Shown piece by piece: positions 54,094 to 63,139 of a stretch of 64,000 bases of DNA. Position numbers and translations under genes: made by a program. Every line of letters starts with the position of its first letter. Position 1 is the stretch's first letter. Source of the DNA: Lichenifustis flavocetrariae (lineage in GTDB: Bacteria > Pseudomonadota > Alphaproteobacteria > Rhizobiales > Beijerinckiaceae); contig NZ_JAMOIM010000005.1 in the NCBI RefSeq assembly GCF_026130545.1, forward strand, positions 186,001 through 250,000, in the 5' to 3' direction. The notes under the pieces are model-generated. The model did no database searches. It saw only the letters and a program-made list of their open reading frames with translations, and was not told the DNA's origin.

Positions 54094-55353
54094 TCATCCG
54101 AGCCGCAGCCGGTCGATGCCGACCAGGCGGTTGAACACCACGTAGACAGCGAGCGTGAAGACCACGAGGTAGACCGACAGCGCCCCCGCCAGCCCCCAAT
54201 TCAACTGACGATCCATCTGCAGCGCCACGAGCTGGCTGATCATCTCGTCGCCTGCGCCGCCGAGAAGCGCCGGCGTGATGTAGTAGCCGAGCGCCAGCAC
54301 GAAGACCAGGAATGCACCCGTCCCGATGCCGGGCAGTGTCAAGGGCACGTAGATGCGCAGGAACGCGAGGGCCGGATGAGCCCCGAGCGACACCGCCGCG
54401 CGTTGGTAGGCCGGCGAGATGCCCCGCATCACCGCGTAGTTGGCGAGGATCATGAAGGGAAGTAGCACGTGGGTCATGCCAATCAGCACGCCCGTGCGAT
54501 TGAACATCAACGCCATGGGTGCCGTCGTCAGACCGCTGCGTATCAGAAGGGCGTTGAAGACGCCATTCGGCTGCAGGAGCACGTACCACGCCGTGGTCCG
54601 CACCAGCAGCGAGGTCCAGAACGGCACTATGACGAAGATCATCAGGAAATTGCTTTGCCGTGCCGGCAGCGTGGCCAGCAAAAAGGCGACCGGGTAGCCG
54701 AGCACGAGGCAGATCAAGGCCACGGAGGCGCTGATCGCGAAGGTCCGCACGAACGCGCCGACGTAGATGGCCTGCGAGGGTTCGACGGGCTCGATCGCTC
54801 CGCTAACACCGACCCTGTGATCCATCGCGGTCAACAGGAAATCGGGCGTCCAGCGGTGGGCGGCCCGTCCAAGGAGCCGCCATGTTTCGGGTTCGCCCCA
54901 GCGCCGGTCGATCCGGAGCAGAGCCTCGTCGGCCTGCTCGCCCTCGGCGATCGGCATTTGCCGCACCGTCTTCAACAGCAGCGAGCGGAAGCCCGGCTCA
55001 TAGGTGTTGAGCCGTCGGGCCGCAGACGCAAGCGTTCCCCCGTCCTGCGCGGCCTGCAGGTCGGCCGCCAGGGCCTCGAACGTTTGCCGCGACGGCAAGG
55101 CCGGCGGTCCCGGCCATCTGGCCAGCAGAGCGGCAGTTTTCGGCACGGCGTTCGCCACCTCGTCGGTCTTGACGCTCATGATCAAGAGCTTGCCGATCGG
55201 CACAATGAAGGTCATCGCAAGAAAGATCAGCAGCGGAACGGCGAGCAGGAACGCCCGCATGGACTCGCGTCGTTGCGCGGCCCGGTAGCCGGCCCGCGGA
55301 TCAACCGTCCGGCTCCTTACGCCATCAAGTGCGGTTGCCTCCCTGGCGCTCAT
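54094..55353 (-). CDS. ABC transporter permease (PotB type)
   Basis: A 419-residue permease. The first helix (FLLAVPLLIFLAMTFIVPIG) is separated from the rest by a periplasmic insert of about 140 residues (roughly 60-200), longer than in PotB of E. coli (about 285 residues in total). The EAA loop is AAVSLGAHPALAFLRIYVPLTLPG. The large insert also occurs in some opine-type permeases and may contact the binding protein. It lies between the binding-protein gene and the PotC-type gene. Confidence 0.92.
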   Translation of the reverse strand: MSAREATALDGVRSRTVDPRAGYRAAQRRESMRAFLLAVPLLIFLAMTFIVPIGKLLIMSVKTDEVANAVPKTAALLARWPGPPALPSRQTFEALAADLQAAQDGGTLASAARRLNTYEPGFRSLLLKTVRQMPIAEGEQADEALLRIDRRWGEPETWRLLGRAAHRWTPDFLLTAMDHRVGVSGAIEPVEPSQAIYVGAFVRTFAISASVALICLVLGYPVAFLLATLPARQSNFLMIFVIVPFWTSLLVRTTAWYVLLQPNGVFNALLIRSGLTTAPMALMFNRTGVLIGMTHVLLPFMILANYAVMRGISPAYQRAAVSLGAHPALAFLRIYVPLTLPGIGTGAFLVFVLALGYYITPALLGGAGDEMISQLVALQMDRQLNWGLAGALSVYLVVFTLAVYVVFNRLVGIDRLRLG

Positions 55354-55468
55354 GCTGACAAACCGTGCATCCCCTGGTCAACCAATGGTGGGCGTCGCGA
55401 TGCCGCGACGTCCGGTCAGTGTCATGGCCCAACAGGCAGCGCTCGGCGAACCGGGCCGCCACCCGCCA

Positions 55469-56524
55469 CTATTGGCTCAGCCACGTCGTGAAACGATTGT
55501 TGATGCTGTCGAAATTGTCCGCCCAGAACTGCGCGTCGATCTGCAGCCCGTTCTTGAAGTTGTCTGGAGCGAGCGGCAGGTAGGGCAGCACGGCCTTGTC
55601 GACCTGAGGCACGGCCGACTTTCGCGGTGGCGCATAGGCGATGTAATTTGACAGCTTCCAGATCGTGTCGGGCCCCGACGCGTAGCTGACGAACTGCTTG
55701 GCCGCGTCAGTGTCCTTCGCGCCCTTCGGAATGGCCCACCACTCGTAATCGTAGACCTGCCCATCCCACACGATCGCAAAGGGACGCTTGTCCTGCTGCT
55801 GTGCGACCCGGATGCGGCCGTTGTAGGCCATTGTCATTGAGACGGCTCCGTCGGCAAGGAGCTGGGCCGCCTGGGCGCCTGCGTCCCAGAAGACCACCTG
55901 GCTCTTGATGGTCGACAGCTTTTTGAAGGCGCGGTCGAGCCCTTCCGGCGTGCCTAGAACCTTGTAGACGTCCTTGACCGGCACACCGTCCGCGATCAGC
56001 GCCCACTCGAGCGCGACCTTTGGACTCTTGCGCATGCCGCGCTTGCCCGGGAACTTGGTGACGTCGAAGAAGTCGCCGATCGTGGTGGGCGCGGTCGTCA
56101 AACGGGTCGTATCGTAGGCGTAAATGGTCGACCAGACCATTGACGCAACCGCACATGGCAAGACCGCGCCAGGGATGAAATCGGACGTGTCGCCGAGCAG
56201 CTTCGGATCGAGCTTTTGCAGGAGACCCTCGTCGCAGCCCGCGATGGCGTCGTTCGTCTCCATGTCGATCAGGTCCCATGTCGTGTTGCCGGCCTCGACC
56301 ATGCCGCGCAGCTTGGCGAGACCGCCATCGTAGTCTTCCTTGACGATGTTGGTCCCTGTCTTGGCCGTAAAGGGTACAAAGAAAGCCTTGTCGACGGCAC
56401 TTTCGAAACTGCCGCCGAAGGTCACGACCGTCAACGTGTCGGCCGCAACGGCCGGTGCCGCGAGCGCCATAACGCCCGTCGCCATCAGAAGCATGCGGCG
56501 GCTCGATTTAAGGACATTGAACAT
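55469..56524 (-). CDS. ABC transporter substrate-binding protein (PotD/PotF type)
   Basis: A 351-residue periplasmic protein; its signal peptide runs to about AVAAD. TLTVVTFGGSFESAVDKAFF and WDLIDMETNDAIAGCDEGLL are typical of the polyamine/opine binding group. EWALIADGV and WWAIPKGAKD are the usual C-lobe segments. Substrates of this group include polyamines, opines, betaines and aminophosphonates. A very strong AGGAGG precedes the ATG, consistent with the excess of binding protein needed. It lies between the ATPase gene and the permease genes. Confidence 0.93.
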   Translation of the reverse strand: MFNVLKSSRRMLLMATGVMALAAPAVAADTLTVVTFGGSFESAVDKAFFVPFTAKTGTNIVKEDYDGGLAKLRGMVEAGNTTWDLIDMETNDAIAGCDEGLLQKLDPKLLGDTSDFIPGAVLPCAVASMVWSTIYAYDTTRLTTAPTTIGDFFDVTKFPGKRGMRKSPKVALEWALIADGVPVKDVYKVLGTPEGLDRAFKKLSTIKSQVVFWDAGAQAAQLLADGAVSMTMAYNGRIRVAQQQDKRPFAIVWDGQVYDYEWWAIPKGAKDTDAAKQFVSYASGPDTIWKLSNYIAYAPPRKSAVPQVDKAVLPYLPLAPDNFKNGLQIDAQFWADNFDSINNRFTTWLSQ

Positions 56525-56558
56525 TTGCGACCTCCTCGAAACTGGTGAACACAGGTTG

Positions 56559-57689
56559 TCAGGCACCGTCCGCTGCAACAATCTTGCAGTCGTCGGGGCT
56601 CCAGGACATTGTCGCGACCATCCCGGGCTGAGGCGGCGCCATAGCGGTCTTATTCGGGACCTTGATGACGAAGCCGGCACGGTCCGCCGCCGTCAAGTGC
56701 AATCGCCAATGGTCCCCGCAGTAGATCACCTCGTCGATGCTTCCACGGAGATGGTTGTTTTCACCCCCTGTCTCGTCGTCGAGCGATACATTCTCAGGAC
56801 GCAGCGCGAGAGTCGCCGCCGTGCCGATCGCCACCCCTTCGCCCGCGCGGCCTCGGATCGACAGCTCGGGCGTCAGCGCGAGGGTGGCGAAGCGCGCGTC
56901 GCGGGCCGTCACCGTGCCGGGCAGACCGTTGTTCTCGCCAATGAAGTTGGCCACGAAGGCGTTAGCCGGATCCTCGTAGAGAATTTTCGGCGTTGCGATC
57001 TGCTGGATTCGGCCGTGGTGGAACACCGCGACACGGTCCGACATCGTCAGGGCTTCGGACTGATCATGGGTCACATACACCACCGTGACACCCAAGCGCT
57101 CATGGATGCGCTTGATCTCGTACTGCATGGTTTCGCGCAGGTTCTTGTCGAGCGCTCCGAGCGGCTCGTCCATCAAAACAAGCTTGGGTTCGAAGACCAG
57201 CGCCCGGGCTAGGGCCACACGCTGCTGCTGTCCACCAGATAGCTGGGCCGGACGGCGCCCGGCCACATGCACAAGCTCGATCATGCCGAGCGCCCGCTCG
57301 ACGCGGCTGCGCTGCTCGGATTTCGGCACCCGCCGGACAGACAAGGGAAAGGCAATGTTTTCGGCCACCGTCATGTTCGGGAACAGCGCGTAGTTTTGAA
57401 ACACCATGCCGATGTTGCGTCGGTGCGGCGGCGTCTCGTTCAACCGACTCTGGCCGAGGTAGACCGTGCCGCCGCTCGGCGCTTCGAAGCCTGCGAGCAT
57501 CATGAGAGTCGTGGTCTTGCCCGACCCCGACGGCCCGAGAAGTGAGAGAAATTCCCCTTCCTGGATCGTGAAATTGAGGTTCCGGGTGACGAAGGTCTCC
57601 CCATCATAGGTCTTGTCGATGTTCGAGAACGTCACGAGCGGCTTGGAAGCCGGGAGCCGTTGGTCCACTGACGCTTGCCCGCCAGCCAT
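56559..57689 (-). CDS. ABC transporter ATP-binding protein (PotA type)
   Basis: A 376-residue ATPase with Walker A GPSGSGKTT, Q-loop FQNYALFP, signature LSGGQQQRVALARAL, Walker B LVLMDEP and the H-loop THDQ. The C-terminal 120 residues are a TOBE regulatory domain (LALRPENVSL). It powers the importer whose other parts follow at once. The ATG at 57689 follows from family length; the open frame further upstream is not conserved. It is the first gene of the importer set, downstream of a LysR gene on the same strand. Confidence 0.94.
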   Translation of the reverse strand: MAGGQASVDQRLPASKPLVTFSNIDKTYDGETFVTRNLNFTIQEGEFLSLLGPSGSGKTTTLMMLAGFEAPSGGTVYLGQSRLNETPPHRRNIGMVFQNYALFPNMTVAENIAFPLSVRRVPKSEQRSRVERALGMIELVHVAGRRPAQLSGGQQQRVALARALVFEPKLVLMDEPLGALDKNLRETMQYEIKRIHERLGVTVVYVTHDQSEALTMSDRVAVFHHGRIQQIATPKILYEDPANAFVANFIGENNGLPGTVTARDARFATLALTPELSIRGRAGEGVAIGTAATLALRPENVSLDDETGGENNHLRGSIDEVIYCGDHWRLHLTAADRAGFVIKVPNKTAMAPPQPGMVATMSWSPDDCKIVAADGA

Positions 57690-58105
57690 CAATGACGCCT
57701 GAAGCCGCGCTGCCCGGCGAAGGGCGGAACGAACCCGGCCCGGCCACACGTGCGACGGATCACGGGGCGAGAGGGCCAGGGCGATGCGGGCGGTTCGGTT
57801 GCACTCATCGAAACGCCCCTGGCTGCGGAAGTTCGGCTGGCACCGCCCATGGCGGACCCAGGCCACTAAACAAACCTCGACGGATCACGGTCAAGTCCAG
57901 CTTTTATGGTGCTCGACCTCGGATATTCCGAAGCTGGCGTCCGAGCGCCGGGATGCTCCGAAAGGGTGCAGGATCAGCAGGCGATTGTTGAGATGCTGGG
58001 CGACAAGCCTATGTTTTAAACGCAAGACGCCGTTGGCCCTTTCGAAGATCTCAGCCTGGCTGTCACGTGCTCCCGAAGGCTTTTGCGTCCGGCGGCCAGG
58101 GTCGC
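57690..58105. promoter_or_regulatory. Intergenic stretch upstream of the importer genes
   Basis: About 415 bases lie between the LysR gene and the importer ATPase gene, both leftward. I see no gene. It probably carries the importer promoter and LysR sites, because it is far longer than other gaps in this region. A short AT-rich patch (ATGTTTTAAACG at about 58011-58022) is the only standout. Confidence 0.4.
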
Positions 58106-59056
58106 TCAGCCACTCGCCGGACGCGCCTCGTATTGGGGGGCCACCATACCCGAGATGTAGCTGTCCGAAACGAAGGATTCGCAGTGGGTCGCAAAGGCGC
58201 GTACGAGTTGGGTCTGCTCCAACGCTTTCAGGGTGGCGGAGCCAACGATCATCGGGCGATGTGTCCCGGCCAAGCGCACCCGAACCACCTTGCGGCCATC
58301 GAGGGCGACATCCGACCGCGGCCGGACATTGAACAGCGTGTAGCCATAACCGTTCGCCACCATGGTCCGTATCACCTCCTGGTGCGCCGAACGTGTCACG
58401 ATATTGGGGCTGAGCCCCTCCTTGATGAACAGGCTCAGAAAATACTCGCGGCTGAGCGGCAGGTCGAGAAGGATCAGCGGTTCGGCCTCGAGCTCCTTGA
58501 GGGTCAGGGCCGAGTGGCGCGCAAGCGGGTGGCCGTCGCTCAGCAGAACATGGGGCGGCAGCCGGGCGAGCGGACGAAAGTCGATGTCGGTCGGCAACTG
58601 CAGATCGTAGGTCAGGGCAATGTCGATCTGGGACCGCCGAAGCCCTGATAGAAGCTCTTCTTGATTGCCTTCAACATGCCGGACCCGTGTCGCCGGAAAC
58701 GACTGGGTAAAGGCATGCGCCAGTTCTGGCGCCAGCATCGGGGCAAGCGTCACCATGCAGCCGAACGACAACGTGCCGCGGATCTGCCCGTGCGCCTCGG
58801 AGGCGCAAGTATAGAGCCCCTCCACCTGGGCGATGACCTTCTTGGCCTCGAACAACATGCTTCGTCCGGTCGGCGTGAGGGACAGCCCTTGCGCGTGATG
58901 GCGGATGAAGAGCTGGACGCCGAACTCCTGTTCGAGATGCGAGATCGCGGCCGAAATCGACGGCTGCGAGATGTGGACACGCTCGGACCCCAACGTGATG
59001 CTGCCCGTTTCGCCAGCTGCGATGAAATACTCGAGCTGACGTAGAGTGAAACGCAC
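58106..59056 (-). CDS. LysR family regulator of the importer/catabolic cluster
   Basis: A 316-residue LysR protein: MRFTLRQLEYFIAAGETGSI and VHISQPSISAAISHLEQEFG form the helix-turn-helix. The effector domain (QIDIALTYDLQLP, VANGYGYTLFNVRPRSDVALDGRKV) resembles that of the LysR at 50938-51906 closely enough to suggest duplication. It sits between the deacylase gene and the importer, in line with both, so it may be read from the same transcript and control it in response to the imported compound. Confidence 0.92.
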   Translation of the reverse strand: MRFTLRQLEYFIAAGETGSITLGSERVHISQPSISAAISHLEQEFGVQLFIRHHAQGLSLTPTGRSMLFEAKKVIAQVEGLYTCASEAHGQIRGTLSFGCMVTLAPMLAPELAHAFTQSFPATRVRHVEGNQEELLSGLRRSQIDIALTYDLQLPTDIDFRPLARLPPHVLLSDGHPLARHSALTLKELEAEPLILLDLPLSREYFLSLFIKEGLSPNIVTRSAHQEVIRTMVANGYGYTLFNVRPRSDVALDGRKVVRVRLAGTHRPMIVGSATLKALEQTQLVRAFATHCESFVSDSYISGMVAPQYEARPASG

Positions 59057-59196
59057 GAGGCCCTGATCTCCATCGGCCGGTACGCCCCGCCAACGCTCGG
59101 GCCGAGGGGCCCCTCAAGGCTGGCTTTACACGGTCTCACCCGTTCTGTCGCGACGGGCGTCTCTGGGCAGGGTCGACCACAGTGCCCGAGCGAGGC

Positions 59197-60342
59197 TCAA
59201 AGGCAGCGTTTGAGCAGTCGCTCCATCATTCGATCGCAGGCCTCGAGCTGATCGAGCGCGATGAACTCGTCGGCCTTATGACCCTGGTCCATCGAACCCG
59301 GACCGCAGACCACGACCGGTACGCCGAGCTGTTCCGTGAACAGCCCCCCTTCGGTGCCGAACGCAACCTTGCTGGTCTCGGGCTCGTCCACGAGACCTTC
59401 GACGAAGCGCACCACCTCGGCGTCCGGTGGAGTGGCGAGACCTGGATATCGATTGAACACCTCAATGCGGATGTCGGCCTGGGGGAATGCCCGCCGGTTC
59501 CGGTCGGAGATCGCCGCGGCCGCATCCATCAGCCCGCCCAGAATGGCCTCGCTGTCGTCCTCCGCGATATTGCGGATCTCGAAATCGATCGTGCACCGGT
59601 CCGGGACGATGTTGAGCGCCGTGCCGCCGGCGATGCGACCCACGTGGAGGGTCGAATAGGGGACATCGTAGTCCGGGTCGCGCGCACCTTCCCGCGCGAG
59701 ATCGTCTTGCCGCGTGCGCACGGCCGCCACGAAATCGCAGGCGAGGTGGATGGCGTTGAGCGCGCGCGGCGCAAGCGCCGAATGGGCTGCGACGCCGCAG
59801 CAGGTTGCCCGTGCGCCGATCTTGCCTTTGTGACCCGTCGCGATCCGCATGGACGTGGGCTCCCCCACGATGGCCAACCGGGGCTGCAAACCGCGCGCCG
59901 CAAGACTTGCGAGCATCGGCCTGACCCCGACGCAACCTGTCTCCTCGTCATGGCTGAAGGCGAGGTGGATGGGCGTGCGCAACGTCGCCTGGGCGGCGTG
60001 ATCGACAAGTCGCAGGGCAGCTGCCAGGAAGCCCTTCATATCAGTCGTCCCACGCCCGAAGGCCCGCCCGTCATCTAGCGTCAGGCGGAACGGATCGGTG
60101 GTCCAGGGCTGGCCGTCGACCGGCACCACATCCGTGTGGCCGGACAGCAGGATGCCGGGTATGTCGGCGGGGCCAACGGTTGCGAACAGGTTGGCCTTGC
60201 GTCCGGCCTCCGCCTCGAACAGCTCCGCTTGCACGCCGCGTGCGGCGAGATAGTGCCTGACGAACTCGATCAGCGCGCGATTGGGGTCGCGGCTGACGGT
60301 GGGAAACGCCACGAGGCGATCGAGGAGCTCGAGCGTGGTCAT
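59197..60342 (-). CDS. argE: M20 family deacylase, acetylornithine deacetylase (ArgE) type
   Basis: A 381-residue zinc amidohydrolase. The metal ligands are the His of LLSGHTDVVPVDG, the Asp of GRGTTDMKGF, the Glu pair of SHDEETGCVG (the first Glu is the base), the Glu of IVGEPT and the His near GSMDQGHKADE. ArgE-type activity removes an acyl group from an amino-acid nitrogen. Many paralogues next to catabolic genes act on other N-acyl amino acids, and this cluster argues for such a role rather than arginine synthesis. It starts 27 bases after the monooxygenase gene stop. Confidence 0.88.
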   Translation of the reverse strand: MTTLELLDRLVAFPTVSRDPNRALIEFVRHYLAARGVQAELFEAEAGRKANLFATVGPADIPGILLSGHTDVVPVDGQPWTTDPFRLTLDDGRAFGRGTTDMKGFLAAALRLVDHAAQATLRTPIHLAFSHDEETGCVGVRPMLASLAARGLQPRLAIVGEPTSMRIATGHKGKIGARATCCGVAAHSALAPRALNAIHLACDFVAAVRTRQDDLAREGARDPDYDVPYSTLHVGRIAGGTALNIVPDRCTIDFEIRNIAEDDSEAILGGLMDAAAAISDRNRRAFPQADIRIEVFNRYPGLATPPDAEVVRFVEGLVDEPETSKVAFGTEGGLFTEQLGVPVVVCGPGSMDQGHKADEFIALDQLEACDRMMERLLKRCL

Positions 60343-60368
60343 GCGTTCTCGTCTACGGGAGGAGGTGT

Positions 60369-61649
60369 TCAAGCGACCTTGTCGACGGGTTGGGACAACG
60401 GAGGTGGCTCATAGGCTAGGTACTTGGCCTGGGTTGCGATGCGATCGGCCAGGTACTTGGCATCGTGCCAGACACCCCAGATGAAACTCGAGCCGCGGCG
60501 CGTCTGCCAGGGTAGGCCCAGGAAGAAGATGCCGGGCTCCGATCCGACGCCGCGCGTCTGCTTCGGCAAGCCGTTTTGGTCAAGCACTTCGGGAGGGAGC
60601 CAATTGTAGTCGACCGAGTAGCCGGTGGCCCAAAGGATCGACGTGATGCCGGTCTGCCGAGGATCGAGCGTTCGGATCAGGTGGGTGAGGCAGTCCGGGT
60701 CGGGCCCGATCACCCGAGCCTCGGGGTCGGGGGGCAGATCAAGGCCGTTGCGGGCCACATAGGCGTCGGCCTCGTCGAGCAGTCCCAGGTAGTTGGCGTC
60801 GCCCCCAGCGATGTTCTCGCGGAGATCGCCCGCAAAGGTCAGCAAGCCGCCATGGTACGTTTCCGTGCGCCCGAGCAACACAATGCCGGCGGCCGCGAGC
60901 CGCCGAAAGTCGATCGTTTCGCCGCCGTGGGCACCACTCACCGCGATCGTGACATGCTGCATGTTCGGACCCGGCGACTCGAGATCCCACTTGCCGAGCA
61001 CGCCGAGCCACCAGCAGAAATCCCGGCCCCGGTAGGCGCGGGGTGGACGCCCGTGCGGTCCAACCGACAAGTAGACGCGTCGGCCTGCGCGCAGCAGCTC
61101 ATCGGCGATTTGCACGCCCGACGAGCCCGCCCCGACGACCAGGACGGCGCCGGCCGGGAGCTGCTTCGGATTGCGGTAGTCGGCCGAATGCAGCTGCGTG
61201 AGGCCGGCCGCATCCGGCACGACCGCAGGCCGGACGGGGTTCTGGAAAGGACCCGTCGCGGCCACCACGTTGAGCGCCTCGACAATGCCTTGAGATGTCT
61301 CGACCATGAAGCCCGGACAGCCGGGCCGACGATGCACCTTGCGCACTTCGACACCGCAGCGGACCGGTGCCTCAATCATCTTTGCATAATCGACGAAATA
61401 GTCGGCGACCTGCTCCTTTGTCACGAAACTGTCGGGATGGGCGTCGGCGAAGACCATGCCGGGAAAGCGGTCGTGCCAGGCCGGGCCGTTGGCTACAAGC
61501 GAGTCCCAACGGCCCGAGCGCCAGCGCTCGGCGATGCGGGCGCGTTCGAGCACGAGGTGCGGCAGGCCATGCGCCCGAAGATGCTCGCTCATGGCCAGTC
61601 CCGCCTGGCCGGCGCCGACCACGAGCGTGTTGATCTTGTCGACTGACAT
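60369..61649 (-). CDS. Flavin-containing monooxygenase
   Basis: A 426-residue FAD/NADPH enzyme of the YUCCA/Trimethylamine-monooxygenase-like group. GAGQAG (residues 12-17) binds FAD and GAGSSG (about 172-177) binds NADPH. ATGYSVDYNWLP near residue 345 is the late FMO motif. FMOs oxygenate amines, sulfides or ketones. In a cluster with a Rieske C-N cleaving enzyme and RidA, an N-oxygenation role is attractive but unproven. AGGAAGG precedes the ATG. Confidence 0.88.
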   Translation of the reverse strand: MSVDKINTLVVGAGQAGLAMSEHLRAHGLPHLVLERARIAERWRSGRWDSLVANGPAWHDRFPGMVFADAHPDSFVTKEQVADYFVDYAKMIEAPVRCGVEVRKVHRRPGCPGFMVETSQGIVEALNVVAATGPFQNPVRPAVVPDAAGLTQLHSADYRNPKQLPAGAVLVVGAGSSGVQIADELLRAGRRVYLSVGPHGRPPRAYRGRDFCWWLGVLGKWDLESPGPNMQHVTIAVSGAHGGETIDFRRLAAAGIVLLGRTETYHGGLLTFAGDLRENIAGGDANYLGLLDEADAYVARNGLDLPPDPEARVIGPDPDCLTHLIRTLDPRQTGITSILWATGYSVDYNWLPPEVLDQNGLPKQTRGVGSEPGIFFLGLPWQTRRGSSFIWGVWHDAKYLADRIATQAKYLAYEPPPLSQPVDKVA

Positions 61650-61826
61650 TGGTGAGACTTCCTTCCTGAGCGATCCGGGACGCCCGCGGGTCCGGAAGAC
61701 AGACCGTGCCGGATGAGGGCCAGGGCGCCTGATCTGCCACCAGCGTAGCGGATGCGGCCAGCCCGGAAAGCAGGGTTAACCGAAACCGCGCGTCGGTATT
61801 TCCGAGGCGGCAGGCCTGGCGCCGAA

Positions 61827-62501
61827 TTACAGATCTCCCGGCACCCCGTAGCTCGGCGCACCCGTCGGATGAAGAGCGCGGATCACATAGGCGTCGAGTT
61901 GAGGCTGGTACAGAGCCCAGAGCGCCTCGACACCAGCAATCGGGCAATCCTGCGTCCAGTCCACCCGCAGATCCGCCACGGGCCAGGACACGGCATCGAC
62001 GAGTTTCAGACCCGCCGAATGGATCGGCCCGGCTTCGCCGCCGCGGGCGAGGCCCGCCCGCATGGCGAGAAGCAGGCGATCGCCCAGGTGGCCCTGCGAG
62101 GCCTCGAAGCTCTCCACCATGGCGGCCGGCACCTGCGGGTCCGCCAGGAGGTTGCCGCCGCAAGCGACGTTTTCGCCTTCGGCGCTCGCCCACACCCCAA
62201 GCGCCCGCGGTCCGGAATGGGTCGCGGTCCGCCCACGGTTGTCGACCGCCAGCACCTGCCGATAGTCCATGTGCTCCGTCGAGCCGCGCAAGGCCGCAAT
62301 CGCCTGCTCGGCACTCGCCCCGAGTGCCATCAGGTCGAGCACACGGGGGCCAAGCGCCGGGTCGGTGATGTTCTGGCTCGCCACCGCCCCGACGCCCGCC
62401 CGCGCATGGGCGCAACGGGCTGCCACCGCAGGCGACGATGACGCGACCGCCATTCCAAACCAACCTGTCTCGGCACAGCGCGCAACGATCGAGAATGTCA
62501 T
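61827..62501 (-). CDS. DUF1028 domain protein (Ntn-hydrolase-like)
   Basis: A 224-residue protein with the DUF1028 pattern MTFSIVARCAETGWFGMAVASSSPAV, VGAVASQNITDPALGPRVLDLM, RQVLAVDNRGRTATHSG and VACGGNLLADPQV. The fold resembles Ntn hydrolases such as the proteasome, suggesting amidase or peptidase chemistry, but no activity is established. Its ATG overlaps the stop of the RidA gene (ATGA), so the two are made together. Pairings of DUF1028 with RidA in amino-acid or amide breakdown clusters support a joint role. Confidence 0.9.
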   Translation of the reverse strand: MTFSIVARCAETGWFGMAVASSSPAVAARCAHARAGVGAVASQNITDPALGPRVLDLMALGASAEQAIAALRGSTEHMDYRQVLAVDNRGRTATHSGPRALGVWASAEGENVACGGNLLADPQVPAAMVESFEASQGHLGDRLLLAMRAGLARGGEAGPIHSAGLKLVDAVSWPVADLRVDWTQDCPIAGVEALWALYQPQLDAYVIRALHPTGAPSYGVPGDL

Positions 62502-62923
62502 GGACGGGCCTCGGGTATGACCGCGATCGCGTCGACCTCGACCAGCCATTCCGGCCGGGCGAGGGCCGAGACCACGATGCCGGTCGAGACCGGGAACACG
62601 CCCTTCAACCACTTGCCAACGACGCGATAGACCGCCTCCCGGTAGCGCGGGTCGACGATATAGATCGTGATTTTGCAGATGTGCTCAAGCTCGGAGCCGG
62701 CTTCCCTCAGCAGTGTGGCGATGTTGGACATCGCCCGCTCGGTCTGCCCCGCGGCATCGCCGATCGCCACGCTTGCGGCCGTGTCGAGGTCCTGCCCGAT
62801 CTGGCCGCGCACGAACACCATGGTGCCCCGCGCCACCACGGTCTGGCACAAGTCGTTGTCGAGCTTCTGCTCGGGATAGGTGTCCTTTGTGTTGAAAGGT
62901 CGAACGCGTGTATGGACCGTCAT
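62498..62923 (-). CDS. RidA family protein
   Basis: A 141-residue RidA/YER057c member. Trimers hydrolyse reactive enamine/imine intermediates formed by PLP or oxidative enzymes. GTMVFVRGQIGQDLD, AMSNIATLLREAGSELEHICKITIYIVDPRYREAVYRVVG and the final VEVDAIAVI are typical. The conserved Arg of archetypal RidA (in the RNCL motif) is not obvious here, so it may belong to an Rid subfamily with different chemistry. GGAG lies nine bases before the ATG. Confidence 0.88.
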   Translation of the reverse strand: MTVHTRVRPFNTKDTYPEQKLDNDLCQTVVARGTMVFVRGQIGQDLDTAASVAIGDAAGQTERAMSNIATLLREAGSELEHICKITIYIVDPRYREAVYRVVGKWLKGVFPVSTGIVVSALARPEWLVEVDAIAVIPEARP

Positions 62924-63139
62924 GGGGCACGTCTCCAAAGGCGAGCACGGGTGGAGGTCGACCCTGAAGCTCAGCATCCCATAGATGTGCGGCAGGTCGC
63001 CACCATGCCGCAAGACGGCAATTGCGTTGCATTGCTTTGCAAAATCCTCGGAACTCGTCGGGAGCTGGGGCGCGGGATACAGGCCCCGGATCCGATGCCT
63101 CATCCGCGATGATCGCCGCCGCGGCTTGAGCCATCCGGG

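Noticed and set aside
56216-57212. Plus-strand frames opposite the ABC transporter genes
   Set aside because: They mirror the strongly supported minus-strand transporter genes and have no domain content.
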